DNA of 64,000 nt from the NCBI RefSeq assembly GCF_002368415.1, contig NZ_AP018290.1:809470-873469 (forward strand). Reading direction: 5' to 3'. Position numbers and translations under genes: made by a program. Of the stretch, positions 9,783 to 18,193 are shown one piece after another (the stretch's first letter is position 1; each line of letters opens with the position of its first letter). The notes beneath the pieces were generated by a model. That model ran no database searches. It saw only the letters and a list, made by a program, of their open reading frames with translations, and was not told where the DNA came from. Origin of the DNA: Calothrix sp. NIES-4105 (lineage in GTDB: Bacteria; Cyanobacteriota; Cyanobacteriia; Cyanobacteriales; Nostocaceae).

Positions 9783-10100
9783 TTAGTTCTGCATACTGAA
9801 TCTGGTAATTAATTCCTCACGAGACAATTGCATCAACATTGGGGTAAATTCAGATGGAGACAGTGCTAATATAGATGGAATAATCGCTTGGAGTTCTGAG
9901 TCTAACGAACCAAAGCGAAATAAAAGCAAGTTCTCCACAACAGAGCGTCGTTCTTGCTCCTTAGCACGTTCTACGGTTTCTTGTTCCCACTCTAAGTAAG
10001 CTTGTGATAAGTTCATAAGTAATTCTTCTCTTTCTTCGTTATTATCATTTTCTGTGCTTATTCCTATGTTAAGCTTCCAGGTGTAAAGTAGCGATAAAAT
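9783..10100 (-). pseudogene. C-terminal fragment of Rpn/DUF4351-type protein
   Basis: The readable part encodes EEREELLMNLSQAYLEWEQ and continues to a leucine-rich end (FGSLDSELQAIIPSILALS). This is typical of the C-terminal tail of cyanobacterial Rpn family (PD-(D/E)XK, recombination-promoting) or DUF4351 proteins. The frame stays open upstream of the ATG at 10016, up to the inverted repeat starting at 10101. The nuclease domain is missing, so the gene was probably cut by that element. Only the tail remains, and activity is not expected. Confidence 0.6.
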
Positions 10101-10298
10101 CTGGTTCTTCCGTACATAGCGTGCTGAATTTTAATTAAAATCGATAATTTTCTTTTAGAATCAAGGCTTACAGGTACTTATAGTTGAAATTTCAGTAATT
10201 TGATTTTTATAAAAGCAATAATGGCTGTAAGATAAGCATAGCAATGATTCCAAGCTAATTCACAAACAGATTTAGCACGCTAAGTACGGAAGAGCCAG
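10101..10298. mobile_element. 198-bp MITE-like element with 28-bp terminal inverted repeats
   Basis: The first 28 bp (CTGGTTCTTCCGTACATAGC and on) and the reverse complement of 10271-10298 match except at 3 positions. The 142 bp between are AT-rich without coding content. It lies exactly where the Rpn-like reading frame loses its homology. Size and structure fit a miniature inverted-repeat element mobilised by a transposase not present in this window. No target duplication could be settled. Confidence 0.6.
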
Positions 10299-10326
10299 CA
10301 TCTCTGAGGATATTTTAAAAGTCTAG

Positions 10327-10510
10327 AAAACCATCAAAATAGAGCCTGACTATGCTCATGCTTACTATTGGCGAGGTATTAGTAAAGGGTTTCTCGGCAA
10401 CAAGCAAGGCATCATTTCTGACGAATGGCGCCGCAGCAAAACTTTACAAAAAGCAAGAAAAACCCTCAGAAGCCAAAGATGCACTTGATTTAATTAAACA
10501 AATTAGTTAA
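10327..10510 (+). pseudogene. TPR protein fragment with frameshift
   Basis: The frame encodes a TPR unit (IEPDYAHAYYWRGISKGFLG). It shifts near the GGCGCC at about 10427 and continues in another frame as LYKKQEKPSEAKDALDLIKQ to a TAA at 10510. No start is visible. It is the 3' end of a TPR gene, adjacent to the MITE-like element. Confidence 0.65.
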
Positions 10511-10537
10511 AAGTTGACGGTCTCTTGCTTTCATTCT

Positions 10538-10562
10538 CCGAACGGCAAAAATTGCCGTTCGG
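10538..10562. repeat. 11-bp perfect hairpin after the TPR fragment
   Basis: CCGAACGGCAA at 10538-10548 pairs perfectly with 10552-10562 around a loop of three A. It lies 28 bp after the TPR fragment stop and was probably its terminator, although no T-run follows. Confidence 0.6.
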
Positions 10563-10968
10563 GATTTCACAAAAAAATACCAGCTAAAATTGAGAATAGT
10601 TCTAATACTTTTTTAATCTCTTGGTTATTAAAAAAAGTACAGCAAGAATTTAAAGATAATTTATTTACAGAGTTAGTACTAACTTAAACATATAAGAGAT
10701 ACTATCTTCTCCATTATCTTCTTCAACTTCAAAATCATAATAACTTCTTCATTAGTAAGTATTTTTATTTATGAATATTTTGCCGCTTATGGCTATCAAA
10801 ATTAGCGGTCTGGTTTCAATAACGCTTACGATAAATACACGTGCTTTATATTTGCACCTCAAACCAGCGAGGAAAGCAAGCACAGCAGATGTGATTTAAA
10901 AAAACTAAAATGTATAAATTAGTGCAAGTTATGTTTGCGTATGATTCTTGACAATAACCTCTAAATAC
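10563..10968. other. Intergenic region, nothing recognised
   Basis: About 400 bp, AT-rich. No coding frame, long repeat or promoter stands out on either strand. Confidence 0.4.
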
Positions 10969-11271
10969 TCAATTCTGATTCTGTTTTCGACTAGAACCTC
11001 TTTGGTTACTGGCTAAACTGGCACGGAATTTTTCAATCGCGCGCAGGTGAGCTTTAGGGTCATTACGGTTATGCAACCAATCCTGGATAAGCTCTAGGTT
11101 ATAGCGAATACATCGACAGTTAATTTCTACCCAGTGGATCCCTTCCACCCACGTGCCATCGAGACGATATTTCTTGAGGGTGGTAAAGCTTAGATTGAGT
11201 CTTTCTCTCGCTTGTCGCTTATCGACTAACTGAAGTTCGTATTGAACGGGATAATCGTAGTATTGGAGCAT
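10969..11271 (-). CDS. Small DNA-binding protein, excisionase/MerR-like HTH
   Basis: 100 residues with a predicted helix-turn-helix (DKRQARERLNLSFTTLKKYR) followed by a wing-like segment (GIHWVEINCRCIRYNLELIQ) and a charged tail. Proteins of this layout recur next to integrative elements and plasmids in Nostocales and resemble excisionases or recombination directionality factors. A truncated second copy lies at 9449-9640. The gene starts 15 bp from the TraC-like fragment on the opposite strand. A role as excisionase or local regulator of the dead conjugative element is inferred, not shown. Confidence 0.6.
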   Translation of the reverse strand: MLQYYDYPVQYELQLVDKRQARERLNLSFTTLKKYRLDGTWVEGIHWVEINCRCIRYNLELIQDWLHNRNDPKAHLRAIEKFRASLASNQRGSSRKQNQN

Positions 11272-11285
11272 TTCTTCTAAATAAA

Positions 11286-11771
11286 GGTGATATTTCTGAT
11301 GCTAATCAGTTTCAGTTAGTTTTTGGTTTTAAGCTAAAAGGTATTCACGACCAGCTATACCAGGAGGAACTTTCAGCGGTATCTAATGGAATTTATGAGG
11401 CAATGAAATTCGTCTTAACAGGCGAAAAATGTACATTTTTTATGGGTCGTTATTCCCAAGATGAGAAAAGACAGCAGTATCTTAATCACCTTGCCTCTAC
11501 TTGTTCTCTGAAGTTACCTGCAATCTTGATGCGGAACGAACAAGCGCGCGTGCAAGAATTAACTCGTCAGGGTGCAAGGTCAATTTGGCAACAAACTCTA
11601 TTTTGTACTTGGACAGCAGATGTAGTTGGTGAGCGTAAAACTTACCCATTGTCTAAAGTAATTGACTTTACAAAACTTTACGTTGCAGCACTAAAAGAAA
11701 ATAGAGGAGTGGGGGAGTGGGAGAAGGGGGGAGTGGGGGAAGAGAAGTTAATTAATGTTAATAATGCATAG
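11286..11771 (+). pseudogene. TraC/VirB4-like conjugation ATPase, N-terminal fragment
   Basis: An open frame without a start upstream of the ATG at 11403 encodes VFGFKLKGIHDQLYQEELSA, then GIYEAMKFVLTGEKCTFFMG. This block is typical of the N-terminal domain of plasmid TraC-like type IV secretion ATPases in cyanobacteria. Neither the Walker A nor the rest of the roughly 800-residue protein is present. The frame runs into a G-rich short-repeat block at 11704-11744, giving the nonsense tail GVGEWEKGGVGEEK. So the gene was cut on both sides, with the repeat at the 3' break. Confidence 0.6.
11704..11744. repeat. G-rich short tandem repeat block
   Basis: Repeats of GGGGGAGTGGGAGA type on the plus strand, typical of cyanobacterial short tandemly repeated repetitive sequences. 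It lies inside the end of the TraC-like fragment and faces a C-rich block at 11842-11876, forming an inverted pair. Confidence 0.75.
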
Positions 11772-11798
11772 AAATTCGAGTCATTTTGGAGATGTCTT

Positions 11799-12713
11799 AT
11801 GCCTAGATTGACTAGTAATTTGAAAAGAAAACATTCTTGTGTCCCCCACTCTCCCACTCTCCCCCTCCCCCACTCCTACGCTGTGCGTAGATTTAGTAAA
11901 AAAGTGAAAAGTATTTCTGTAATTGGCATAACAGCGATTGGGTTAAGTTTGACCGTTATAAATTCAGCGTTTGGTGCCACTGTTGATACACCAGAAACTC
12001 GTTCAATTACTAAAACAGCTAATTCTATTAGTAATACCTCAAACTCAATTCAAAATTTTGTAGATAATTTAGGCTCGTTTGTAAGAGGTAACTTATTTGG
12101 AGGCATTACAAATTTTGTTAATAATGCTCTCGGTTCAGTTGAAGTACCCGATTTGGGTGAAGTTGTTGGGGAAATTCTGAAAGGTTCGCTACCTGAAGAT
12201 GGGGAAACATCGAGCAAATTAGAAAATAACCTCAAAAACTCTTATGCAATTCGTCAAGATTTAGCGTCGCAAAGCGAACGAGTAGGAGCGATTGAAGTAG
12301 CGCAAAACAAGACTCTTTCTAAAAACGCTCAAAACAAATCTAAAAATACTTTAGAGCAAAGCGCAAATTCTCAACTTGAATCAAACTCTATGGCGGCTGA
12401 CTCGCAAAATACTGATACTTCGCAGCATATTCTTCAAAATATATCTCAACAACTAAAAAATAATGCCACAATTGCTGATTTGCAGTTACAAGAAGCATCA
12501 CAAGCACGGCAAGACTTAGCTCTAGATTTAACTCTTACTGCTCAAACTGCACAAGAACTTAATACCTTCAACACAGGAGAACGCCAAACCAGGATTGCAA
12601 CGGGTAACAATGCAACATCTCAAGGCGCCTTATTAACGATGCCTGGAGGAAGTGTCTTTAATCAAGGGGAGAGTGGGGGACTGGGAGAGCGGGAGAGTGG
12701 GGGAAAAAATTAA
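11799..12713 (+). CDS. Exported coiled-coil protein of the conjugation region
   Basis: 304 residues. A hydrophobic leader (SVIGITAIGLSLTVINSAFG) is preceded by an odd segment (CVPHSPTLPLPHS) that comes from a C-rich short-repeat block. The middle is Asn-, Gln- and Ser-rich and helical, with QDLASQSERVGAIE and QASQARQDLALDL resembling the TrbJ/VirB5-like pilus proteins of cyanobacterial plasmids. The last residues (GESGGLGERESGGKN) again come from a G-rich repeat block. Both ends are therefore altered by repeat insertion and the 3' part is probably missing. Order (TraC-like, this gene, TrbI-like) agrees with a type IV secretion operon. Function is likely lost. Confidence 0.5.
   Translation: MPRLTSNLKRKHSCVPHSPTLPLPHSYAVRRFSKKVKSISVIGITAIGLSLTVINSAFGATVDTPETRSITKTANSISNTSNSIQNFVDNLGSFVRGNLFGGITNFVNNALGSVEVPDLGEVVGEILKGSLPEDGETSSKLENNLKNSYAIRQDLASQSERVGAIEVAQNKTLSKNAQNKSKNTLEQSANSQLESNSMAADSQNTDTSQHILQNISQQLKNNATIADLQLQEASQARQDLALDLTLTAQTAQELNTFNTGERQTRIATGNNATSQGALLTMPGGSVFNQGESGGLGERESGGKN
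11842..11876. repeat. C-rich short tandem repeat block
   Basis: The complement of the GGGGAGTGGG-type repeat, located within the first codons of the exported protein gene at 11799. It disrupts what should be the signal peptide region. Confidence 0.75.
12665..12703. repeat. G-rich short tandem repeat block, left flank of four-helix gene
   Basis: GGGGAGAGTGGGGGACTGGG-type repeat at the end of the exported protein gene. With the C-rich block at 13175-13214 it brackets the four-helix-bundle gene as an inverted pair. Confidence 0.75.
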
Positions 12714-13108
12714 TTACCTTTATTTGTATGAAGTATCCATTTATCAGAGTTGTGAATCATGGTTACAAGCATTCCAAGAATTGAATTATATTGTCGATAA
12801 ATTTCTCTTCCTGTATCGGCATCTAAATAGTTACACTGTACAGCAAATTCTATCCAAGTTTGAGTTTCAGCGGCTTCTGCCTCACAATCACTTAATTTTG
12901 CGATGAATGCGCCTTCATATCTACGTTTACGCCATGCTTCTGCTAAATTGGCACATACAGAACGAGAACTACGACGGATTTGGTCAGTTAGTGAATACTT
13001 TTCCTCAGATGGAAATTTTTTCGAGAGTTCAAAAATTTGCATAGCCGACTCAAAAGCCATTTTATAAACTTCTAAGTCTCGTTGATTTTTTAATGTTTCC
13101 CTTGCCAT
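12710..13108 (-). CDS. Four helix bundle protein (S23/23S rRNA intervening-sequence family)
   Basis: 132 residues matching the four-helix-bundle family throughout: LEVYKMAFESAMQIFELSKK, then SLTDQIRRSSRSVCANLAEA, and the KLSDCEAEAAETQTWIEFA block. Full length for the family, with no frameshift. Relatives are encoded in intervening sequences of 23S rRNA genes or act as accessory subunits of diversity-generating reverse transcriptases (Avd-like). No reverse transcriptase or rRNA gene is near here. The gene lies between two inverted short-repeat blocks and between two halves of a broken conjugation operon, on the opposite strand. It therefore appears to have arrived as a unit. Its function is unknown. 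Confidence 0.85.
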   Translation of the reverse strand: MARETLKNQRDLEVYKMAFESAMQIFELSKKFPSEEKYSLTDQIRRSSRSVCANLAEAWRKRRYEGAFIAKLSDCEAEAAETQTWIEFAVQCNYLDADTGREIYRQYNSILGMLVTMIHNSDKWILHTNKGN

Positions 13109-13174
13109 ACTACAACCCTGAATTTGCGAATACTATGAATATAGTACATCACTACTGCATTTTTGTTCATTCTC

Positions 13175-13214
13175 TTTCTCCCCCCCTCTCCCACTCCCCC
13201 CCTCCTTTTCCCCC
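13175..13214. repeat. C-rich short tandem repeat block, right flank of four-helix gene
   Basis: CTCCCCCCCTCTCCCACTCC-type repeat, the inverted partner of 12665-12703. The TrbI-like reading frame begins immediately after it. Confidence 0.75.
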
Positions 13215-14030
13215 AACGTTTACAGAGAAGTAAGCTTTCAAAATAATAGCGATAATTCAAAAAGCAACATTAATAAGCCTTCATCCATCAAGATTGTTGC
13301 TGTAAACAGTGCTGCAACCCAGACAGGAACAAATACTCCTCAAATTCAAACACCAGGAGAATGGGGAATAATTAATCGTCAAATTCCAAATACTCAATAT
13401 TCAGACTTTATACAAACTGCTTCTACTACCCCAAGTAATTTACAAGTTCAGATAGGTACAACAGCACAAGCAAAAGTATTAGTACCAATGGTTTGGGCAA
13501 AAGAAGATAAAAACCAGGGACGGTTTGCTGTTGAGTTAGAAGAAGATGTTTTATCAAATGACGGTCGTGTAACTTTACCAAAAGGAACGATTTTGATTAC
13601 AGAGTTTGATTCAGTGTCTGAAGCTAACAAGTTAGTAAAACAAAGTGTCGTTGCAATTGTTTATACCGATAGCTTTGGTACAGTTCAACAACAATCAATT
13701 CCTAAAGACGCAATTTTAGTTCGAGGTTCAGATAATAAACCCTTGATAGCACAGTCACTTCAAGATAGAGGCGCCGCAATTGCACAACAAGATATTTTAA
13801 TAGGTTTACTTGGTGCAGCAGGTCGTGCAGGTCAAGTTTTTAACCAAAATCAAACTCAATCCCAAACAGTAATTTCCAATGGTGGGTTTAATCAAACGAT
13901 TGTAACAGGCGCCCGCAAACCAAATCTTCTAGCCGCAGCAGTCGAAGGATTTTTTCAACCCATGCAGCAACGTCTAAGCAAACGTGCTGATAAAACAGAT
14001 AGCGATTTACAAAACTGGCGCCAGGTATGA
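13215..14030 (+). pseudogene. TrbI/VirB10-like conjugation protein, C-terminal fragment
   Basis: The frame is open from the repeat block at 13214 without a start codon; an internal ATG lies at 13488. It encodes the beta-barrel domain of TrbI/VirB10-like proteins: VLVPMVWAKEDKNQGRFAVE, then VTLPKGTILITEFDSVSEAN and the helical LIGLLGAAGRAGQVFNQNQT segment. These form the outer channel of type IV secretion systems. The N-terminal transmembrane and proline-rich half is absent. The last residues run into the next fragment without a clean family end. It was truncated where the four-helix gene with its repeats now sits. Confidence 0.65.
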
Positions 14031-14378
14031 AATCTTCAAGCTGCACTTAGCAAAATACTTCCCAGGTTTAGATTTTAGCGATAAAGACTGGTGGCGCCTG
14101 CTTGGGGAAACTAAACTCTTAACTCCTGCCGAAATTGCCCTTGTTGTTAGAAAAACCGCAGAAACAGCAAGCAATTTTTAGGCGAAGAACTTGCTAGTAC
14201 ACCTTTACAAGTAACAGTCGGAGATTTTATTGAACAACGACATAGTTTTACCCCAAGCATGATTCGAGAAGAAGACAAAATTGTTGAGATTCGTAACAAG
14301 GCCTTTTATGCGCGACCAGCAGCATCGCTAGATAAAAGTAGATGGGAATCGGCGCCAACCGTTTTGTTTGGTAGTTAA
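14011..14378 (+). pseudogene. AAA+ ATPase C-terminal fragment, frameshifted
   Basis: One frame encodes ARYEIFKLHLAKYFPGLDFS and LTPAEIALVVRKTAETAS, which is the lid region of an AAA+ (Ycf46-like) ATPase. It stops at about 14181, and the adjoining frame continues GEELASTPLQVTVGDFIEQR to a stop at 14378. One frameshift is needed. No Walker motifs are present. A TrbI-like tail and an AAA lid lie nearly end to end, which suggests a deletion joined two genes of the element. Confidence 0.55.
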
Positions 14379-14510
14379 AAGTGACATTAGCTAAAAGAAG
14401 AGGGCACCCAGTTTGAACCTAGGCACCCAGCAAATAAATAAGTTAATAGAAATGATTCTTTTTAATTAGAAAGTAGAATTGCGAGGTTTTTTAACCAAAC
14501 ACAAGTAAAT

Positions 14511-14789
14511 TCAAGATTTTTGGGCAGCAGTAGGAGTAGAAATATCAAAATCCTCAATCAGAGCATTTTTGACATCAATACCAACAAAATCTATGCCGAC
14601 CGCATGACTGAGCCTTTTTAATGTATCAAGGGGAATGGACTTAGAATCTTCGACTTCAATTCGGTATAAATTAGGTACACTCATACCAGCTTGAGCTGCA
14701 ACCCATGTTGGCTTCAGCCCTTTAGACTCCCTAGCCTGTCTGATTTTGGCACCCAAACCTTCAATGTTGACCGTAAGTGTTACTTGCAT
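14511..14789 (-). CDS. XRE-type helix-turn-helix regulator
   Basis: 92 residues from the ATG at 14789; a TTG four codons upstream is possible. It has a clear HTH_3/XRE domain: IRQARESKGLKPTWVAAQAG, MSVPNLYRIE and LDTLKRLSHAVGIDF. It stands alone between conjugation remnants and the repeat-rich acidic protein. Such single-domain regulators usually control element genes or plasmid maintenance; the target is unknown. Confidence 0.75.
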   Translation of the reverse strand: MQVTLTVNIEGLGAKIRQARESKGLKPTWVAAQAGMSVPNLYRIEVEDSKSIPLDTLKRLSHAVGIDFVGIDVKNALIEDFDISTPTAAQKS

Positions 14790-15018
14790 CAAATTTAACA
14801 ACTAATAAAACTATGTATGAAATTTGTTTATCTCAATTTTACTTGTTATTTTCTTTTACTGTAAAGAAATACATATTTATTTATGCGTATTGCAGAATGC
14901 ACGATATAATTATGTGAAGACAAAATAAAGACGACTGCCATTCCGCCAAGAATTTAACAGTCGCTTTAGACAAAATTTGATTCAACGTCAAACAAAAACC
15001 TCTGACAAAGGTTTATCT

Positions 15019-16878
15019 ATGCTTGACGCTCCGCAGTTGAAACGAGAACATCGAAATCGCGTTTCAACTGCTTCCACCACAACAATAAAAATTTGCTTTG
15101 GAGGCTATGAACATATGATGCCACAAAATCAAGGCTTCGACGTCAAAGCTCTCCGGGGGAAGCTTCCCCCGGAAGACTTTGACGTAATTAGTGACTCCCC
15201 AGCATCGGGAGAGGTCAAGAAGGAGCAGTATGCGAATAAATCGTATGTACTATATAAGTATGTTGAAGCCTCAAGAAAACTGCAACGAGGCAGCATAAAT
15301 ATTCTTGAGGTCTGTTTCTACCTGGAAGAGCAAGAGCGCATACTGAAGAGAAAAGAGTATAAAAAAGTAGTTGTATCTCTGGATTTAGAAGGAGAGGACA
15401 AAAAGTATGTAAAAGTTGGTAAGACATTCGTTGGCTTTGACCCATTAGATTTAGCTTTGGTTGAACCTGACACAATATTTTTGCTTGCTAAAAATAACAA
15501 AAAGTACCAACCAGTGATTGAGCAGCTTAAAAACGAAACTAATATTACTCAAAAAAGAGTACGCGAATTAATCAAACTTAGCCGTAAACCTAAAAAACAA
15601 GAAACCTCGGATGACAATAGTTCGGATACCACTAAAGAAAATGTTAGTGTTTGGCGCCGTAATATTTCAGGCAAGAGGTATTGCCAAATTGGATCTATCC
15701 ATGAAGAAGACGAGTTCACTGGTACTACTATACAAAGAATCGTTAAAGAAAAAGGCGTGCTTCCCCAAACTGTTGTTAGACAAGCAATGTCACTGGTTGA
15801 AGCTTACGAGTCAGGAGAGTTAGTACGGGTAGGAAATTCTCAAGAGTTAAACGATGGCTTAAGAAAAAGCCTTTTTGATTTTGAGAGAATTAATACTTCA
15901 GGCAACGTTGAGGCGCCTAACTCTACTTCTACGAACACAGACACTGAATCACAATCATCTAATAGCGAAGAACTACAAAGAGCAAAATTAGATTCGGAAG
16001 TTCATAATTTGGATATTAGTAAGTCGGTAGCTAACGAGAATATAAATAATTCTGATGTTAGTGAGCCAGTAGTGGTAAGCTGCTGTGAAGCTGCAAAAGA
16101 AGTTAATAACGACGTTAATAGTTTGGACATCAATGAGTCAGTAGTCATGTTTAATACTGGCACCCATTCAGAAGTCAACAGTGAGATTAATAATATAGAT
16201 GTTGTTGAGCCAGTAGCAGCATTTGATAATGGCGCCGATTTAGAGGCTAATAATGATGTTAATAGCTCGAATATTAGTGAGTCAGTAGTCATATTTAATA
16301 GTGGTGCCGATTCAGAAGTCAATAGTGAGGTTAATAATGTAGATGTGATTGAGGCAGTAGCAGTATTTGATAATGGCACCGCAAAAGAAGTTAATAACAA
16401 TGTTAATAGCTCGAACATTAATGAGTCTGTAGTAGTATTTAATAGTGGCGCCGATTCAGAAGTTAATAGTGATGCCGATTCAATATTAGAAGAAGCGGTA
16501 ATAATTGCGGAATATTTATCTGGCCTTGAAAACTGGTCAGAAGAAGTAGTGGCTATAATGCAAAATTGCCCAAACGATTTGAAATTACTATCCTGGGAAT
16601 TGCTTGACTCGGAGCAAAAAGCGCGGATACATGAACTGAAGCATGAATTTGAGAGCAGTAATAAAAAGGTAGAAGTTAAGGAAGAAATATTAGATACAAC
16701 TTTCAGTCCAGACTCTCTTAGTAATTTAAAAGTTGGAGATAAAGTAATGTGGGATAACTGTTATCCACACTTACAAAGTTGGCAACCCTTTGTTATTTCT
16801 CGGATTGAGGGGAATGAAGCAAAGCTTGAGTACTATGCTAATTATGTACCTGTGGAGGAATTATCACTTGCTGAATAA
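15019..16878 (+). CDS. Large acidic protein with internal tandem repeats, unknown function
   Basis: About 620 residues from the ATG at 15019, which has AAAGG 7 bp upstream. A TTG at 14977 and an ATG at 15115 behind GGAGG are alternatives. The N-terminal 190 residues are basic and globular-looking. A middle section (about residues 340-490) repeats a unit around EVNSEVNNVDVIEAVAVFDN four to five times. The C-terminus (KVGDKVMWDNCYPHLQSWQP) resembles a small barrel domain that could bind DNA or protein. A 46-bp hairpin with a 22-bp perfect palindrome interrupts the early coding part. I do not recognise the family. Position beside conjugation debris suggests a plasmid-borne accessory protein. Confidence 0.6.
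   Translation: MLDAPQLKREHRNRVSTASTTTIKICFGGYEHMMPQNQGFDVKALRGKLPPEDFDVISDSPASGEVKKEQYANKSYVLYKYVEASRKLQRGSINILEVCFYLEEQERILKRKEYKKVVVSLDLEGEDKKYVKVGKTFVGFDPLDLALVEPDTIFLLAKNNKKYQPVIEQLKNETNITQKRVRELIKLSRKPKKQETSDDNSSDTTKENVSVWRRNISGKRYCQIGSIHEEDEFTGTTIQRIVKEKGVLPQTVVRQAMSLVEAYESGELVRVGNSQELNDGLRKSLFDFERINTSGNVEAPNSTSTNTDTESQSSNSEELQRAKLDSEVHNLDISKSVANENINNSDVSEPVVVSCCEAAKEVNNDVNSLDINESVVMFNTGTHSEVNSEINNIDVVEPVAAFDNGADLEANNDVNSSNISESVVIFNSGADSEVNSEVNNVDVIEAVAVFDNGTAKEVNNNVNSSNINESVVVFNSGADSEVNSDADSILEEAVIIAEYLSGLENWSEEVVAIMQNCPNDLKLLSWELLDSEQKARIHELKHEFESSNKKVEVKEEILDTTFSPDSLSNLKVGDKVMWDNCYPHLQSWQPFVISRIEGNEAKLEYYANYVPVEELSLAE
15140..15185. repeat. 46-bp hairpin with 22-bp perfect palindrome inside a gene
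   Basis: Positions 15152-15173 read the same on both strands (TCCGGGGGAAG and its complement). Outer arms 15140-15148 and 15177-15185 pair perfectly (ACGTCAAAG). It is G+C-rich in an AT-rich gene and keeps the reading frame. It looks like a dispersed palindromic element inserted in frame. Confidence 0.8.
16009..16470. repeat. Degenerate tandem repeats in the acidic protein gene
   Basis: Units of roughly 60 bp arranged as alternating pairs of about 126 bp recur within the gene, with blocks such as GAAGTTAATAACGACGTTAA and GAGTCAGTAGTCAT. They encode the V/N/D-rich repeats of the acidic protein. Confidence 0.7.
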
Positions 16879-16977
16879 ATAATCTATACCAAAAATAAGT
16901 TTGTTTACGTCTCCAGTCGAGTACGGATATTATAGAAATCATCGATAATTTTTCATAAATCACTTAATTACAGGTTT

Positions 16978-18126
16978 ATGAAAATATTTCGATTTGGAGC
17001 CTTACTTACATTCTCTGTATGTTTGGTAATAATATTTTGGCTTAAACCTTGGCACTTTGTCTTGTCCAATGCTCAAGTTGACTTGACGCAGAAGCGGGAT
17101 TTGCCGACTCGTACTCTCGCTACTTCAGAACATACGAATGTTCTATTACCAGACTGGAGCCAGATATCGTTTAGTAGAATGCCTGCTATCACAGAAAGTG
17201 GTTCGGTTAATTTTAATGGAATAGATAGGAAGTGGCGCCAAGGAGACACACCAGATAAATATTTAACGTTGGGTGATATTGATGAAGCCCTACGACCGGA
17301 TTTGTTAAGTTTGAATACGATTGCTCAAACTCTTAATTATCCTGATTTAGATACGTTTAGTTTGGATAGCTTCCCAAAGACGGGACAACAAACTCTTCAA
17401 GAGTTAATAGATGCTGTACCTGACTTTGAATCCCAGAGTGCAGCACAAGTTCCACCAATTGCGAAACTGTTACAAACCAAGTCTCCTCAAACAAATCTAA
17501 ACAGCCCATTAAGAGAAATTGTGGCGCAATCTTCGGCATTGGGAAAGTTAAAGCTTAACCAAATTGACTTATCACCCTACACCGTTGCTGATATACCAGG
17601 TATTGAGACAGTACAGTTATCTAACTTTACTGGTTGGCAGAATAGTTTAATTAAAGATGTACCTCTACTCAATTCTTTATCTTTAGCTTCATTTCCTATA
17701 AAGCTCGCTGAATCTGGTAATACCGTAGCTAGGATAGACTTTATCTGGGGTCAAGCAGAAAAACGGCGCCAACGAACGGTATCAGGTTCGGATGTGGCTG
17801 GTTTTGCTGTTCCTTGTTCTGGGCAAAGTTGTCCTTATATTGAACTTGATGATTTGGAGAATTCAGGGCGTAATATTAGGGGAGAATTTGAAGGACGCTC
17901 ATGGATTAGTGGTAAGTATCAAAAAGTCTCGGGTGGTTGGGGGTGTTTGAAAGCTGTGAATGGTGGTAAAGAACCTACCGGAAGGTTGCCTTTTGGTAGT
18001 GCTTTTAAGGTAGTAGTGATGGAACCGGATGAAAAAACCGATACCGTTGACACTGCTTTGTTCTTCCGGTTTAAAATTTGGACTTTGGACAAAATAGTAA
18101 GTTTGCGAACAATGTTTGTGAACTAA
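16978..18126 (+). pseudogene. Exported conjugation-region protein, 3' end cut by insertion sequence
   Basis: The frame encodes 382 residues, with an N-terminal signal or anchor (ALLTFSVCLVIIFWLKPW) and a long soluble domain. Cysteines are in AVPCSGQSCPYIE. I recall similar large exported proteins in cyanobacterial plasmid transfer regions but cannot name the family. The last 17 residues (IWTLDKIVSLRTMFVN) come from the terminal inverted repeat of the insertion sequence that starts at 18076. The native C-terminus is therefore missing. A start at 16978 is supported by a 100-bp leader after the preceding gene and by the hydrophobic N-terminus. Confidence 0.6.
18076..18094 (+). repeat. IS left terminal inverted repeat
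   Basis: ATTTGGACTTTGGACAAAA, perfect inverted match to 19851-19869. Confidence 0.8.
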
Positions 18127-18193
18127 AAAAGGACGCAACTTTTTATCCCAGTTATGAGATTAACTGAGTAAAACAAGTATATTTATAGAAAAA

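Noticed and set aside
16002-16418. Leucine/threonine-rich minus-strand frame of 138 codons
   Set aside because: An artefact of the repeated acidic-protein coding sequence read backwards; the plus-strand frame continues on both sides.
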